Assembly (NCBI GenBank): GCA_949710005.1
Contig: OX453272.1
Location: 15,420,088-15,484,087 of the forward strand
Length of the DNA: 64,000 nucleotides
Source of the DNA: Ricordea florida
Lineage: Eukaryota; Cnidaria; Anthozoa; Corallimorpharia; Ricordeidae
Direction of reading: 5' to 3'
The position numbers and the translations under genes were made by a program. The notes beneath the pieces were generated by a model. It saw nothing but the letters and a program-made list of their open reading frames with translations. It was not told the origin of the DNA and did not search any database. Below are positions 46,101 through 57,790 of the stretch, in pieces (position 1 is the first letter of the stretch; each line of letters opens with the position of its first letter).

Positions 46101-47430
46101 AGGAAATGAAAGGAAAATTTCTTATTATTTGCTAGATGTTATAGGAAACCATGGTGTTTAGCAGAGCCTGGACATTCTGGCAGACTGTCTAGCTACATTT
46201 TACAGCAAAACTACAAACTACATGTACATTGCAGGAAATTGGTACTTACCACAATAAGCAATATTACCAGGATCTCCCCGTGTTTCTTTTGGAGAATGGT
46301 GAAATACTGTACCACAAGATGAACACTTAATCCTTTTCAGTCCACCACCACCTTCAGGTGAATTGATAATTTCAGTTGCAGAAATGACATTATTGCAACC
46401 AGGATATTCGCACCTTACAGGGAGTGTCCACACTGCATTTGGATCCCAAAAATATGCAAGATTAGCAAACCTTGTTCCATCCCAAATTTCATGCTTTATT
46501 GGCCACCCCCAGCCATCTTTCATCTCATCAGGAAGCCAATGACCATGTTGTGACCAATGAGCAGTCAATTTCTGACACATTTTAGGGCAAGAACACCACT
46601 TTTTTACTTTATCAGGCAAACCTAAGTAGTAATAGGGGATTGTCCCTGAACGACCGCAATGGGGACAAAGTTCATCTTTTGATTCCATCAGCCCATAATG
46701 ACAAGGATGGTCTTTGCTAAAACAAATCCAAAAATGTTTTGGCTCAGAAAAGCCCAGTTCCTTAAGCAATGATTGCACCTCATCCCACTTTTCTGGCCAG
46801 TGAATTGCAGCATTGATGTTTCCACTTGTATGCAAGTCTTTACCCCATTTTAGGAGCTCTTCAAAATGATTTATGGAACATCCCATTTTCTGCTTCATTT
46901 CCACCAAGCGAAGAATGCTTTCCTGTACGAATTTCTTTACATTCTCTGTCTCGTCATCATCACTGCCAACCCCTCCTTCATCATCACTGTCAAGCAGTAC
47001 TGAATCATCACCACTACTTCCCTCATGATCAGTGGATGTTCTGTCATCTTCATGGTCCTCGCGCTCACGGTCAGCTCCAGCACAAACATCCGCACTGGTA
47101 TGTGCAAACTCAGTGTAGCTGTCTTCAAAAACAAAAAACCTGTTCAGGATCAAAATCCAGTTCTTCGTATTCTACTAGAGGTTCTAAAGTTGAGCACTCT
47201 GGTTCTTCGAATGTTTTTCGTAGTTTCTTTACTGGTGAAGGCCGCGTTAACGACCCTTCATCTCGTAAATTCTGCAAATGTCTCCATACGGTCATACGCC
47301 AAGTTGCTCTTCCATTGCATTTGTCGCATGGGCAGTGTACATGAGGTTTTCCAAGTTTGCTGATCTCTCTTGCTTCTGGAGTTACTTGACAATAACAGCT
47401 AGTTAGAATCTCTTCTTCTGACGGCTGCAT
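43169..47430 (-). CDS. EnSpm/CACTA-like transposase, 3 exons
   Basis: Exons on -: 47430-46250, 45671-44395 and 43969-43169. Exon 1 starts MQPSEEEILTSCYC with a zinc-finger like the Transpos_assoc type (CPCDKCNGRATWRMTVWRHL), then an acidic stretch, then EIWDGTRFANLAYFWDP and Cys pairs. Exon 2 begins GHWDGWQPFSS (first Asp), then WKGDHNGQCEAGKF followed by GCRRC (second Asp), FVYDEMHGIPLNVVKR (likely third acidic residue) and VITLHNLLHFKDDI. This order matches Tnp2-like transposases. Exon 3 is a C-terminal region with an Asp run from a CAT microsatellite. A T6 run near 47140 shifts the frame inside exon 1; one T fewer restores Q-VFVFEDS. Apart from that the gene looks intact. Confidence 0.8.
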
Positions 47431-47654
47431 ATCTTATTAAATCAAGTCGATCCATCGATCGCGTTCGCCATTTAACATTCTTCTTCGATACATGCACTGA
47501 CCAAACAGATCGTGGGCGCCGGGTACGAGCCGCTGACTGCGCATGACAGATTACTGCACGCGCCATTTTCCGCGCCAAAATACTTCTGTACTGTTCGAGA
47601 GGTCAACCAGGAGTGAAAGGAGCGGGAAAAGAGAGTTCAGAAAATTATTTCCAA
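47431..47654. promoter_or_regulatory. Divergent promoter region of the CACTA-like element
   Basis: 224 bases separate the start codons of the transposase (-) and the SAM gene (+). It is the most GC-rich spot of the element, with CTGCGCATGAC (NRF1-like half site) and TTTTCCGCGCCAAAA (E2F-like). No TATA box is visible. The functional reading is inferred. Confidence 0.45.
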
Positions 47655-50600
47655 ATGGCAAGTTGTTCGTCCGAAAGAGGAGAACTTTCTAGCCCAGGTA
47701 ATTTTATTAATACGAGTTTCTAGTTGGTCATATAGATAAAATCGCGACGTGATGAAATGAGCTCTTTACCAATTACAAAGGCACTGGTTTTTTATTTCTC
47801 GAAACTGATTAATTTCAGTACAAACGACTTGATGTAAAACGACTAACGTATGCCAGAATGGCGACAACAATCTTCAATTTTGATCAGCAAAATCACTTAT
47901 TACCTAAAAGCTTGAGTTTACATTTATACATAACGAAACACTTTAATTTCACAGAAGTTCTTTGACCTCGAAATCCCTGAAATTCCCACAAAAGTCTGAT
48001 CTGCTTTTCATGCTAACTTCGGCCTTTTTGTCTGCAATATGCATATGGCCGTAGTGGAATTTTATCACCGAGTGATTTTATTAGCTGCAGTCTGTGACGT
48101 GACTCTAAAATGACCATTAACTTGAAATTTTTAAGCCCTCCGGTTCTTGTTATAATTCAGAGTTACAGTTAAATGAAAATGAAGCGGAAAAATGGAGCCC
48201 CAGTGACGTGGCCATGTGGCTAGAGAGTGTTCAGCCTGAAATGAAAGAGGAAGCAAAACTTTTGCAGGGTGAGTTGAGTTTGTGGTGGGCTCTTCATTCT
48301 ACTTTTGTTTGTTTCTGTAATTTGATGAGAAATATCCTTTATATCATTGTTTAGCCATTTATACACATTGCTTTGTTTGTGTAGAATCTGAGATATCTGG
48401 AAAAACATTAACCATGGTTGATAGGGCATGCCTCAGGGACATCAACATAACATCAGTCGGTAAACAACTGACCATTTTGAGATGCATACAGGAACTGTTA
48501 GGTAACGTGACCTATAATTCACTTGTAGTAACTCCTTGCAAAACATTTCTCTATTTAAACATTACTATCCACTCTACTTTCCTTAAATGTTTGTTATCTC
48601 TTTATTTAACTTTCCTTCAGTGTAATATGTTTTACAACGAAGACAGAAAGTAAGGTTATCTCAACAAACATCTCAAGCATTCCAAACTTGCTCATACAGT
48701 GTAACCCTGGGAATTGGTTGCTCATTGCCAATTTACTGACTCCCAGGGTGGGGTATTCACCAACCTTGTCAGGTGGGGTGGGGTTTTCCTTTAAGTGACT
48801 CTAGTTGGGAATTTTACACTGACTGTAACTTTTCTGTTCTTGTTCTCCCGTCCCCCTCCCCCTCTATATTGGTCAAATAAGATTGTGTGCCCACTCACAG
48901 CCAGAACAACACAGGTGAGCTCATGAGGAGTCACATTGAACATTTCTAGCACCTATGCCTTAACTTGGAATTCACAAATCAACCAAGTTCTCAGGACTGA
49001 ATATAAAAAAACTTGCAATACAGGAGAAAACTGCTTTAACTTACATATAGCATAGATACTAAATGTAAATTAAAAGTCGTTTGTGCCATGTTTCAGACAA
49101 AAACGAAAACCAACAAAAGGGAAGTTTGCCAAATGTGTCTGACACAACCATGAAAGTGAAAATAACAAAAAACGATAAGAAAAGCTGGACTCCAGAACAA
49201 AGAGCTCTGTATCAACGCAAGTAAGTAATGATGATTTTTTTTTAATTGGTGAGACATGCATCCAACTAGTTCTAATTAATTTTCTATTTACTTGTTCTCT
49301 TTAGGATTAAGATTATTCGGAAGGAATGCCAGAACAAATGGCAAGGAAATGCCAAGATTTATTTTAGGTCCAACAATAATAACAGTTTGATATTGTCAGA
49401 GTTAGTTTCTTCACTCCAGGCCCCTTGTGAACTTCCAGAAATAGGATTTGGCCAAGGTTAGGACAAGTATACGTAAATAGCTGTCATTTGATAGTTTAGC
49501 TGAAATTTTCTTTTTGTTTAACAAGACCTGTGCATGACTCATCACCATGCTAGTGAACATTCAGATAAAATAATCCTCATTCCATTATCAGATGTTAAAG
49601 AGTAACCCCTTAACCGACATGTAGCTTTGATAAAAGCTGCTACCCTTGCGGTATTTTGTTATAAATAAGTTTGCAACTTGACAGTGCCTTTTACTATAAT
49701 ATACTGGGCTTTTTGTTGACAAGAATAAATGTTATTATGGATTCTAGTTGTACGAGACTTGCTTATAGCAATTTAACCAGTATGGTAATGGCTCATATCA
49801 TTATCAAGACTGGAATTTAAGCATTCCTCCAGAGAGAATTAATGCAAATGTAGCAATCTACAAGAACAGTTCAATGGCCCAATGACCAGTTTTCCTTATA
49901 TTAAGCCCTATATATTTCTCTGATTTTTTTTTTCAGCGGCTATACGAAGCCACATTATTCAATGGATTAACGAAAAGAATCGGAAAATAAATGATGGGTT
50001 TGATTTTGAGGTACTTGAAAAGTATATTCATTTGTTACACACATTTACAAACTCCTATAACATACGTACTAGCTTTATAACTACCATGATACTTCTGTTT
50101 GAACTAAAAGTGTTACATAATTGACAATTTTTGTTGGACTTTTGTTTAAATAGAAATCGAGAAGACCAGCAAAAAGGGCCATAATTTCAAGTGAACCAGA
50201 AATGAGCAAAGCCCTCGGTAAGTTAATGATGACAAATGAGGTCATGCAACTCTTGCTGTTAATACAGACAAGGGCAAAAAAAAATTATGATAGCTTTGGT
50301 AACTCCCACAGACATTGTTACAAATTAAATTTACTGGTAACATATAACAAAACAATATTAGGCCATCCTGGACTTCAGTATACCTTGCTATAATCAAACT
50401 ATTCGAAATATTGGCTTAAATATGCTGCGAATTAAAGAAAACACAACTTGGAACTGTTAATTAAATGAAGTAGTTTGAAATCATGGCATTCCAATCATTT
50501 GCACTGTAAACCTAGTAACAGCACACATTGCAATTTTGAAACTATGCCAATATCAAACATACCAAGTAATCCCCCCTAGTTCTGTACCTCTGTGAAGTCA

Positions 50601-51184
50601 CAAATAAGTAGCAGTCATTGCATGTACACATGTATAAATGTTATTAAAGCTTGAGTTACACCTAGATACAGTGTCTGAATTTTAGCACATTGCATTTATC
50701 TTCTTCACAGTAAGTAACCTTATTCTTACTTTTTTTGCTTGCAGCCGAAACAGATACAGAGAAACCTAAAGAGACTGATGAAAATTCTGAGCCTAGTGAA
50801 AATGTGGATGAATTGTCTGATTATAGTGCACAGCTGTTGTGTGCTGTTGTATTTCATGTTCCTGCCTTTAGAAATCTCAGCCTTAAAAAACACCTTGCTG
50901 AAGCAGCCAAAATACTGCAGATCAAATCACGAGGTTGTGGAAAGTATGAATTGGCGAAAAAAAATGCAATTTCCCTCGTCAAGGAAGTGTATGTTCGAAT
51001 TCAGTCACCAGTAAACTTCAGAGATTTGACAAGGAAACAAATAATCATTATCAAAGAGCTTCAGCTGCCATCTTCACGCTCTTCATCTAACAGCAGTCCT
51101 GATCTCAGTTGTTCCTCTTCACATTCTACTGAGTCTGTGAATGAAACAGATGACTCCATGGTGTCAGAACCATCTGATGAGTAA
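47655..51184 (+). CDS. SAM-domain protein carried by the CACTA-like element, 8 exons
   Basis: Exons with GT-AG sites: 47655-47697 (MASCSSERGELSSPG), 48161-48268, 48385-48501, 49097-49220, 49305-49456, 49937-50010, 50154-50217 and 50745-51184. Exons 2-3 form a SAM domain: WSPSDVAMWLESV, ISGKTLTMVDRACLRDINI and LTILRCIQELL. Exon 4 has SWTPEQRALYQR and exon 5 IIRKECQNKWQGNAKIYF. The last exon has YSAQLLCAVVFHVPAF, LKKHLAEAAKILQI and a Ser-rich acidic tail. I do not recognise the C-terminal part. No stop or frameshift is evident. Its place inside the terminal repeats, divergent from the transposase, suggests the accessory (TnpA-like) role known in CACTA elements, such as subterminal repeat binding; that is inference. 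Confidence 0.7.
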
Positions 51185-51479
51185 CACTGCTGAAACGATA
51201 GTGGACATTGAAACCTAAATACTGTGTTAGTGGATACTGTTGATTATCACATTAGTTTATTACTGTGGTGACATGCAAGTAAATATAAAGAGACAGTTGT
51301 TGTTCCCATTTTTTAATACTTTAATGTTTTGCAAGTGATATAACATTGCACACTGATCATTGTCACATTTGTGTGGCAGCATAAGAAAGGAGTCAGTTAC
51401 TGTTCATGTTGAATTGTTTTACCACTTTTATGTGATAATAATTTAATTATTACATTGGAAATGTGTTTTTATAGCATTT

Positions 51480-52110
51480 TTACAGTGGCAATATTATTGC
51501 AACGAACAGAATAGTTCCTTTTCCTTTTAAGTAAAAATAAAAAGTGATCTTTATTATTCTTGCTTGGACATTTTCTTAAGCAACTTTGGTCATATATGCT
51601 GTTTGGTTGTGTTCTTTCACTGCTGGACACTGTAAAGCAATAACCAACCTTGGTTATGCTCATTACAGTGTAGGACAATTTTAAGAATAACCAACATTGG
51701 TAACAATCTTTCCCAAGTTGGAACCTCGAGAAAAAATCCAACCTTGGTAATGCACTTTTCAATGTTGGGCAATTATTTTTAAGAATAACCAACCTTGGTA
51801 ATGGTCTTTACAATGTTGGACAATTTTGAGATTAACCAACATTGGTAATGCTCTTTCCCAAGTTGGAACATCTAGAAAAACTCCAACCTTGGTATTGCTC
51901 TTTCCCATGTTGGAAACTCTTTTAAGAATTACCAACATTGGAAATTCACAATAGATTTCCAACCTTGGATTCGTATAAATGACTTACCAATGTTGGAAAG
52001 TGTATCTCTTTTCCCAAAATTGGTACACTTGCTAATTTTCCATTAAATTCCCAATGTTTTACCAAAAAATAACCAATGTTTACCCAAATTTGTAATTTCA
52101 GAATTTTTTC
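51480..52110. repeat. Right subterminal repeats of the CACTA-like element
   Basis: Dense repeats of AACCAACCTTGGTAATG, CAATGTTGG and TTCCCAAGTTGGAA in both orientations, with spacing of about 25-45 bases, running up to the right terminal repeat. They resemble the left subterminal set in motif (CCAA...TTGG) but not base for base. Confidence 0.65.
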
Positions 52111-52134
52111 CTGTGTAAGAAAGAGAAATTCAAG

Positions 52135-52287
52135 ATGGTGGAAAGAAAACGTTCATGCGAGAAAGTAGACTATGTTCAGCTTAATTCTCTATCTTCTGTC
52201 GTCCTCTACAACCCATCAACCAAGAAGAGTCGTGGGGGGCGATTTTACGAAGCAGAAAGGATCGTTGAAAGGAGAAAGGCCCAATTT
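52135..52287 (+). CDS. Unrecognised first exon (51 residues)
   Basis: Directly right of the CACTA-like element, ATG at 52135 opens MVERKRSCEKVDYVQLNSL, continues with GGRFYEAERIVERRK and ends at a good donor (TTT|GTAAGA). The basic, 'YVxL...YEVER' layout reminds me of proteins that continue into a chromodomain, but no such domain follows before the LINE. The next + strand exon I can support is 57676-57790, so a long intron holding the LINE and PLE is possible. Low certainty that they are one gene. Confidence 0.4.
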
Positions 52288-54548
52288 GTAAGATTTCCTG
52301 ATTACTTATTTTAGTGATCAATAAATAAAACTCCACACGTACTGTGATCATGAATTTTGTGCCGTATCTGGTGCTGTACTACTAGTATAATTACGGAAAT
52401 CATATCGGTTGTTTTCGTTTTATATCGTTTTCAAAGAAAACAAAGATCCATAACCAAAATGGTAATATCCACTGCAAGACTTGGGTGTGGGCTCATGTTT
52501 TAGGGAACGCCGATGCTCAAAATCAGTGGAGAAAAACAGGAAGCATGCCCCTGTAAAGGCCGCAGACCAACGTGATCGATAGATATTTTAACAATGGAAG
52601 AAAGAACCTTTTAAATGATGCCTTTTGAGCGAAATGTTTGGCAATTGTGGCCGAGATATCGCTTCTTGAACTCGGCATATTTTGCGGATTTTACCCTGGG
52701 ATTTCAATGGGTTGTGCTCGACGGTATTTGTGGATGGTTTTCAATCCGAGCAAATACACAGGAAAGGTAAACTACACAGCTTATTAACGGTTTTTTCAGC
52801 TAGGTTAAAGCATGTTTTTATTACGGTTGCACATTTCTCCCATCACGCTTACTTTTTCGGAAATCACATTTAAAAACTATGTTTCTTCCCGAATTCGTTG
52901 AAAATGTCATACAGATCCTGTTAAATTTAATGAACTCCAACTCAAAGAGAAACGTTTCGCAAATACATATTCATTTCGTTTACTTTGTCATGATTTTCTC
53001 AAAAACTTCTCAGTATATGTCAGTAGTATACACAGAAGGATTGATTAATTTATTCACATCACATGCAGGTATATTTGAGGGAGGATGGAGGGATAAGGGT
53101 TGGGAGGTGTGTGTGTGTAGTGGGAGGCACGGAATGGAGAGGTTGACTCCATGTTGAATATTGAATGAGGTTAGTTGCAGTATTGAATATTTAATGAGTT
53201 TTGAAGAGAGAAGTGTGTTGTACCGTACTGTTACGTACCCGCCCAACCACCCGAGTGGTATCGCAAATATATAGCTATCGAGAACAATGGAAAGAGCTTT
53301 GGTCCAATGAGAGAACGATGACATCACGATCGACCAATGAGAAAACGATGACATCATCATCGACCAATGAGAAGTCACTGACGTTATGAATGTAGAATAA
53401 GTTAGTTCTTTTGGGAACCAGACAAACAGGTTTCTTGAAGATCGGATACAGGTTTGTAAGAGAAATACTTTTAGGCGCTTTACTTTAACCACCGAAATTC
53501 TTTTTCCTGTTAAACCGGAATGACACAAACCAGCATACAAGAAAGTGAACGTTTCTGCTAATAATTTATGACTAAAGTAACTGCATGGATGGAACAAATG
53601 ATCAACAAACAACTCTTTGCGTTGGACATGGACGCATTATACTATCGTTTTTAACCGACTGTGTCTGGGTGAGAAAGTGATACCATGTCTGAATGAGCTT
53701 TGGAATCGATATTGTAATGAACTGGAACGTGGCATGAACAAACAGGCGCGGTTCAAGACGCGTATTCATTGCATGGACGTATCCGTTGTATAAAATTGCA
53801 AGAAAAAAAAGACCTTTTGTCAACAACATCCAACTCGTTGGAAAGTATGCCTTAAAGGATTATTGGACACTTGTTACGACAAATACTCCTTATTCCGTGG
53901 TTACTGGCCGTAACCCAGGAGCTCAATAAACAGACATTTCTATGTGGTGCAACAATAAATGTATTTCATAAAACTAAGGTGAATTTAAAACGTCAGGAAC
54001 AGTTTCTTGAGGAGCAAGTCACATATCCACGAAAGGCAAAAACAAACGAGTGAAGTCAAAACTTTGAACGTTATTTACTTCGATGGGTAGAATATTACAC
54101 AACAAAGAAACACAAAACAATAACACGAGCTTCAAATAAACCTAAAGTCTATGCGAAAGGTTAAACTGAAAGGAAACAAATTGTTCACAATGTGTAGCTT
54201 ACAAACTCAAAGACCAAAAAAAAGTATCAAGCCAAGTTAACCGGGAACCCTTCCAAAAGTGAATTCGCAAAAGTTTTGTTTTTCTTGACAAAGAGAAGTT
54301 CTGAATTCGCATATCATTAACATCTGCGAATGAAAAGTGAAAACAATGAGATGTAATTAGATTTGAAAATCGCTCATTGAAAGCGGACAAACATTTAAAA
54401 CATGCTTACCTCTTAAGCACTGAGAGATGTTTGAGAAATTTGCAAAACATGAATTAGGATTAGATCTTCGGTTCAAACACAAAGTTCTCTTGGTCGTAAA
54501 AACAGACGACTTTACAAACAGTGTGCGAATTTCGGCTGACTGAACACT
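52288..54548. other. Non-coding stretch with a short CCAAT-type direct repeat
   Basis: I see no supportable gene. At 53312-53375 a unit of about 30 bases is repeated nearly three times (CCAATGAGAAAACGATGACATCA), each with CCAATGAG and the first two with TGACATCA. Further right are only short chance reading frames. The sequence could be the intron of the gene starting at 52135 or remains of other elements. Confidence 0.4.
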
Positions 54549-56825
54549 TTGGTATCTGGAATGAGTGACCACTTAGTGGTCCTCTTTAACATTAATGTTA
54601 AAATATCTAGATCCTGCAAGCCTCCTCACAAGGTTTACATGTACAAGAGAGCAAATTTTGACGGCCTAAATGAATCTATGGAACATTCCACAGCTGAATT
54701 CTTTGCCTCCAACCCTCAAAACATCTCTGTAGAAGATAACTGGTCACACGTCAAATCCACTTTGATCAAGGCTATGGATGACTTCATCCCACAACGAAAG
54801 TCCTCAACTCGATACAAACTTCCCTGGATTAATCCAGGGATTAAACGCCACATGCGAAAGAAAGACCGCCTACATAAGAAAGCTCTCCGCACCCGTAACC
54901 AAGGTGATTGGGAGGCATTTAAGAGTGAAAGAAACTTAGTCTCAAGGCTTGTTAAACAATCTCACAGTGTCTACTTGAACAATGTGATTGGTGCTAGCCT
55001 GGAAGTAAATCCAAAGAAATTTTGGTCTTATATTCGCACCTGCAAATCGGAAGAAAATGGCATCCCTCCCTTACGATCTGGCAACAAGCTGTGTTCCTCT
55101 GATAAAGACAAAGCTGAGGCCTTGAACTCCTATTTTCATTCTGTCTTCACCAAGGAAAAATTACCAATTCCTACCAAAGTTAATTCGCCATATCACTCCA
55201 TCCCTAACCTCATGATTTTTGTTCAAGGGGTACATAAACAACTTCTACAACTGAATTATAACAAGGCTTGTGGCCCAGACGAAATACCCAGTCGGGTCCT
55301 TAAGGAACTAGCACCGTCCATTGCACCCTGGCTATGTTTCATATTTCAACAGTCATACGACACAAGTACTGTTCCGTCCGATTGGTCCAAGGCACTAGTG
55401 TCTGCTATTCACAAAAAGGATGCAAGATCGAATCCTGCCAACTACCGTCCCATTTCTCTTACGTGCATATGTTGCAAGATGTTTGAACATATAATGCTAC
55501 GTCACATTGCCAAGCACTTATCTACCAACGACATTCTCATTAATCAGCAACATGGCTTTAGACAAAATTTTTCCTGTGAAACTCAACTTGTCTCAACCAT
55601 TAATGACTGGGCTAAAAGTATTAATCAGCGCACTCAAACAGATGTGATTCTTCTTGACTTTAGCAAAGCTTTTGACTCTGTCCCACACCACCGTTTATTA
55701 TCTAAACTGGAATTCTATGGAATTCGTGGCAGACCTGCAGCCTGGATCAAGGCCTTTCTTAACAATCGTACTCAAGTAGTATCTGTCAATGGATCACACT
55801 CTAACCCTCAACCTGTTACTTCTGGTGTCCCCCAAGGATCAGTCCTGGGTCCAGTCCTTTTTCTGCTCTATATTAATGATATTACGGATAACATTAAATC
55901 CCAGATACGCCTTTTTGCAGACGATAGTGTTATATATAGAGAGATCAACGATCAGCAAGACCACTCGATACTCCAGCGGGATTTAGACAACTTGAGTGTT
56001 TGGGCAGACCTTTGGCAACTGAATTTTTATATTACTAAATGTTACCACTTAGGAATCACCAATAAGTCTGTTCCACATTCTTATAATTATTTATTGAATA
56101 ATCGTGCCATCTCTGAAACAACCTCCACAAAATATTTAGGTATTATTATAAACCAGAAACTTAATTGGAATCAGCATTGAGATTACATTTGCAGCAAGGC
56201 TAATGGAACACTTGGCCTATTAAGAAGAGTCCTGTGGGACTGTAACAGGGACGTGAAATCAAGAGCATATACCACCCTTGTACGTCCCAAGTTAGAACAT
56301 GCTAGTTCTGCGTGGAATCCACGCACTAAGCGTAACATCAATCAAATTGAAATGGTCCAGCACAGAGCAGCTAGATTTGTCTTACGCGACTATTCTAGAT
56401 TTAGCCATGTCTCCCCCATGATTAAACAACTTGGCTGGGTCACCCTCGAACAACGTAGATTATTGTCGCAACTAAACTTGTTCTACAAGATCCAACAGGG
56501 CTTAATAGGTATCTCACTCCCTCCTGAGGTGTGTCCTCTGGATAGGACCTCTCGCCTTCCAAATGTTTCCCCCTATCGTCATATCCAATCTAATTGTGAT
56601 ATATATATAAATATTCATTCTATCCAAGATCGATCGTGCTGTGGAATCAACTACCTATACGTAATCTACCTTTGTCAAATTTTCAATCAACAATTACGCC
56701 AACCATTAAATCTATGGTATGATGCCACTAATTTAGTTAGGATATTAATTAGATTTTATTTTTATTTAAGAATTAGCTTTTATGAATTATATTTCACTGA
56801 TGTAAATTTAGCCCTCCTAGTATAG
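54549..56825 (+). pseudogene. 5'-truncated LINE (jockey/CR1 group)
   Basis: It begins in the last endonuclease motif (VSGMSDHLVVLFNINVK). Then come KAFKSERN-type linker sequence and the reverse transcriptase: NKACGPDEIPSRVLK, NYRPISLTCICCK, HGFRQNFSCETQL, LDFSKAFDSVPHHRLLSKL (A), GVPQGSVLGPVLFLLYIND (B), FADDS (C, near 55915) and TKYLGIIINQKLNWNQH. A TGA at 56178-56180 breaks the frame, which continues with KANGTLGLLRRVLW, AYTTLVRPKLEHASSAWNP and QHRAARFV to 56825. It is a different family from the LINE at 31183-35551. It is dead by truncation and the stop. Confidence 0.8.
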
Positions 56826-56846
56826 TTTTTACTGTTTTAGGAGTAT

Positions 56847-57400
56847 CTTATTAAAGCATTAAAGCAACACAAACGAGCCACGAGAAATGGTGATACCAAC
56901 AATCATATTGCTGTACGTCATCATCAACTGACAAACCACAACATTGACTGGGACTCTGCTCATTGCTTAACCTATAGTACAAACTATTTTCAACGACTGA
57001 CTCTGGAAAGCTGGTACACCAACTTGGAACGAACACCTCTTAACAGATGTCAACAACTATCGGCGCCTTACAAACGACTTATCCATGACGAAAACAAAAC
57101 CGACAAACGGACTTCTAACAAACCGACATAATTTGACTAACTATAGACGGACCAAAAACCGACCTATTTGACAAACAATAGACCGATCGAAACCGACCAA
57201 TGACTGGTAACAAACTTTACACGAGTCTTTCAGCCAATACCATCATGGCTAAACTGACTAATCACGTTTAACAGACCAGACTTATAACATCATCGTCTGA
57301 CAAACACTATTCACTTGACTCTGAAGATGACTTCTGCTCAGGTTGTCGAAACGTCAGTCACCAACAACAGTTCTTTTCAGAACTACCCTCACCCGGACGA
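56847..57400 (+). mobile_element. Penelope-like element 3' fragment
   Basis: From 56847 an open segment reads KALKQHKRATRNGDTNNH, then NIDWDSAHCLTY, RLTLESWYTNLERTPLNRC and APYKRLI before a stop at 57129. This is the C-terminal end of a PLE GIY-YIG endonuclease region as I know it from cnidarians. A hammerhead-like motif follows at 57316-57360. It abuts the LINE 3' end and is a different PLE family from those at 15070 and 61000. Confidence 0.65.
57316..57360 (+). ncRNA. Hammerhead ribozyme-like motif (PLE-type)
   Basis: Helix I is TGACT (57316-57320) with AGTCA (57356-57360), fully paired. Core CTGAAGA, one unpaired base, helix II closed by GAC/GTC with a large internal loop, then GAAACGTC. 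It has the same layout as the motif at 15972-16013, with a weaker helix II. Confidence 0.55.
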
Positions 57401-57675
57401 TCAATTTTATTTGATAATACATGTATTTATTCTTGTAAAAAGAAACAAAATGTTTCTCCAGGGAAAAAAAACACCCTCTGACCCCACAAATAGTTTTTGG
57501 TTTGTCTCAGCAGACATTCCACTTAAGGCTTTGTGTTTTCCTTTAAAATGTAGGTCATGAGACCCCCATCCCTGGGGGATTGTCGATATGGAGCCACACA
57601 ATTATTATACTACCTTACCTCATATGTTTTAAACTTCAAATCAGAGGTATAAAAATTACTTTTTGTTCTTTCCAG

Positions 57676-57790
57676 AGAAAAAGCAAAAAGATACGTGAGT
57701 CAGGCTCAGAATCCTCAGAATTTGCTTCAACATCTGCTGGTAATGACGACATTTTGTCGGATAATGACTCTTCCAGTGACACATCCAATG
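57676..57790 (+). CDS. Acidic Ser-rich exon of an unrecognised gene
   Basis: Between acceptor TTTCCAG and donor ATG|GTAAGG lies KSKKIRESGSESSEFASTSA then NDDILSDNDSSSDTSN. It is a low-complexity acidic linker after a basic start. It probably joins the exon at 58732 (phase is compatible) and perhaps the exon at 52135. No domain is recognised. Confidence 0.4.

Larger units (their letters stand above)
42410..52115. mobile_element. Complete 9.7-kb EnSpm/CACTA-like transposon
   Basis: The left end reads CACAGGAAAAAATTCAGAAA (42410). The right end, complemented, reads CACAGGAAAAAATTCTGAAA (ending at 52115), one mismatch in 20. TAA flanks both sides (42407-42409 and 52116-52118), a 3-bp target duplication. 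Subterminal CCAA(T/C)(A/C)TTGG-type repeats fill about 300 bases inside the left end and 600 inside the right. CACA(G) termini, a 3-bp duplication and subterminal repeats are the hallmarks of EnSpm/CACTA. Inside are a transposase on - and a SAM-domain gene on +, divergent from a shared 224-bp region. Confidence 0.85.

Noticed and set aside
53010..53612. 200-residue minus-strand frame
   Set aside because: It has low complexity, contains the CCAAT repeats translated as HWS units, and has no domain or splice support.
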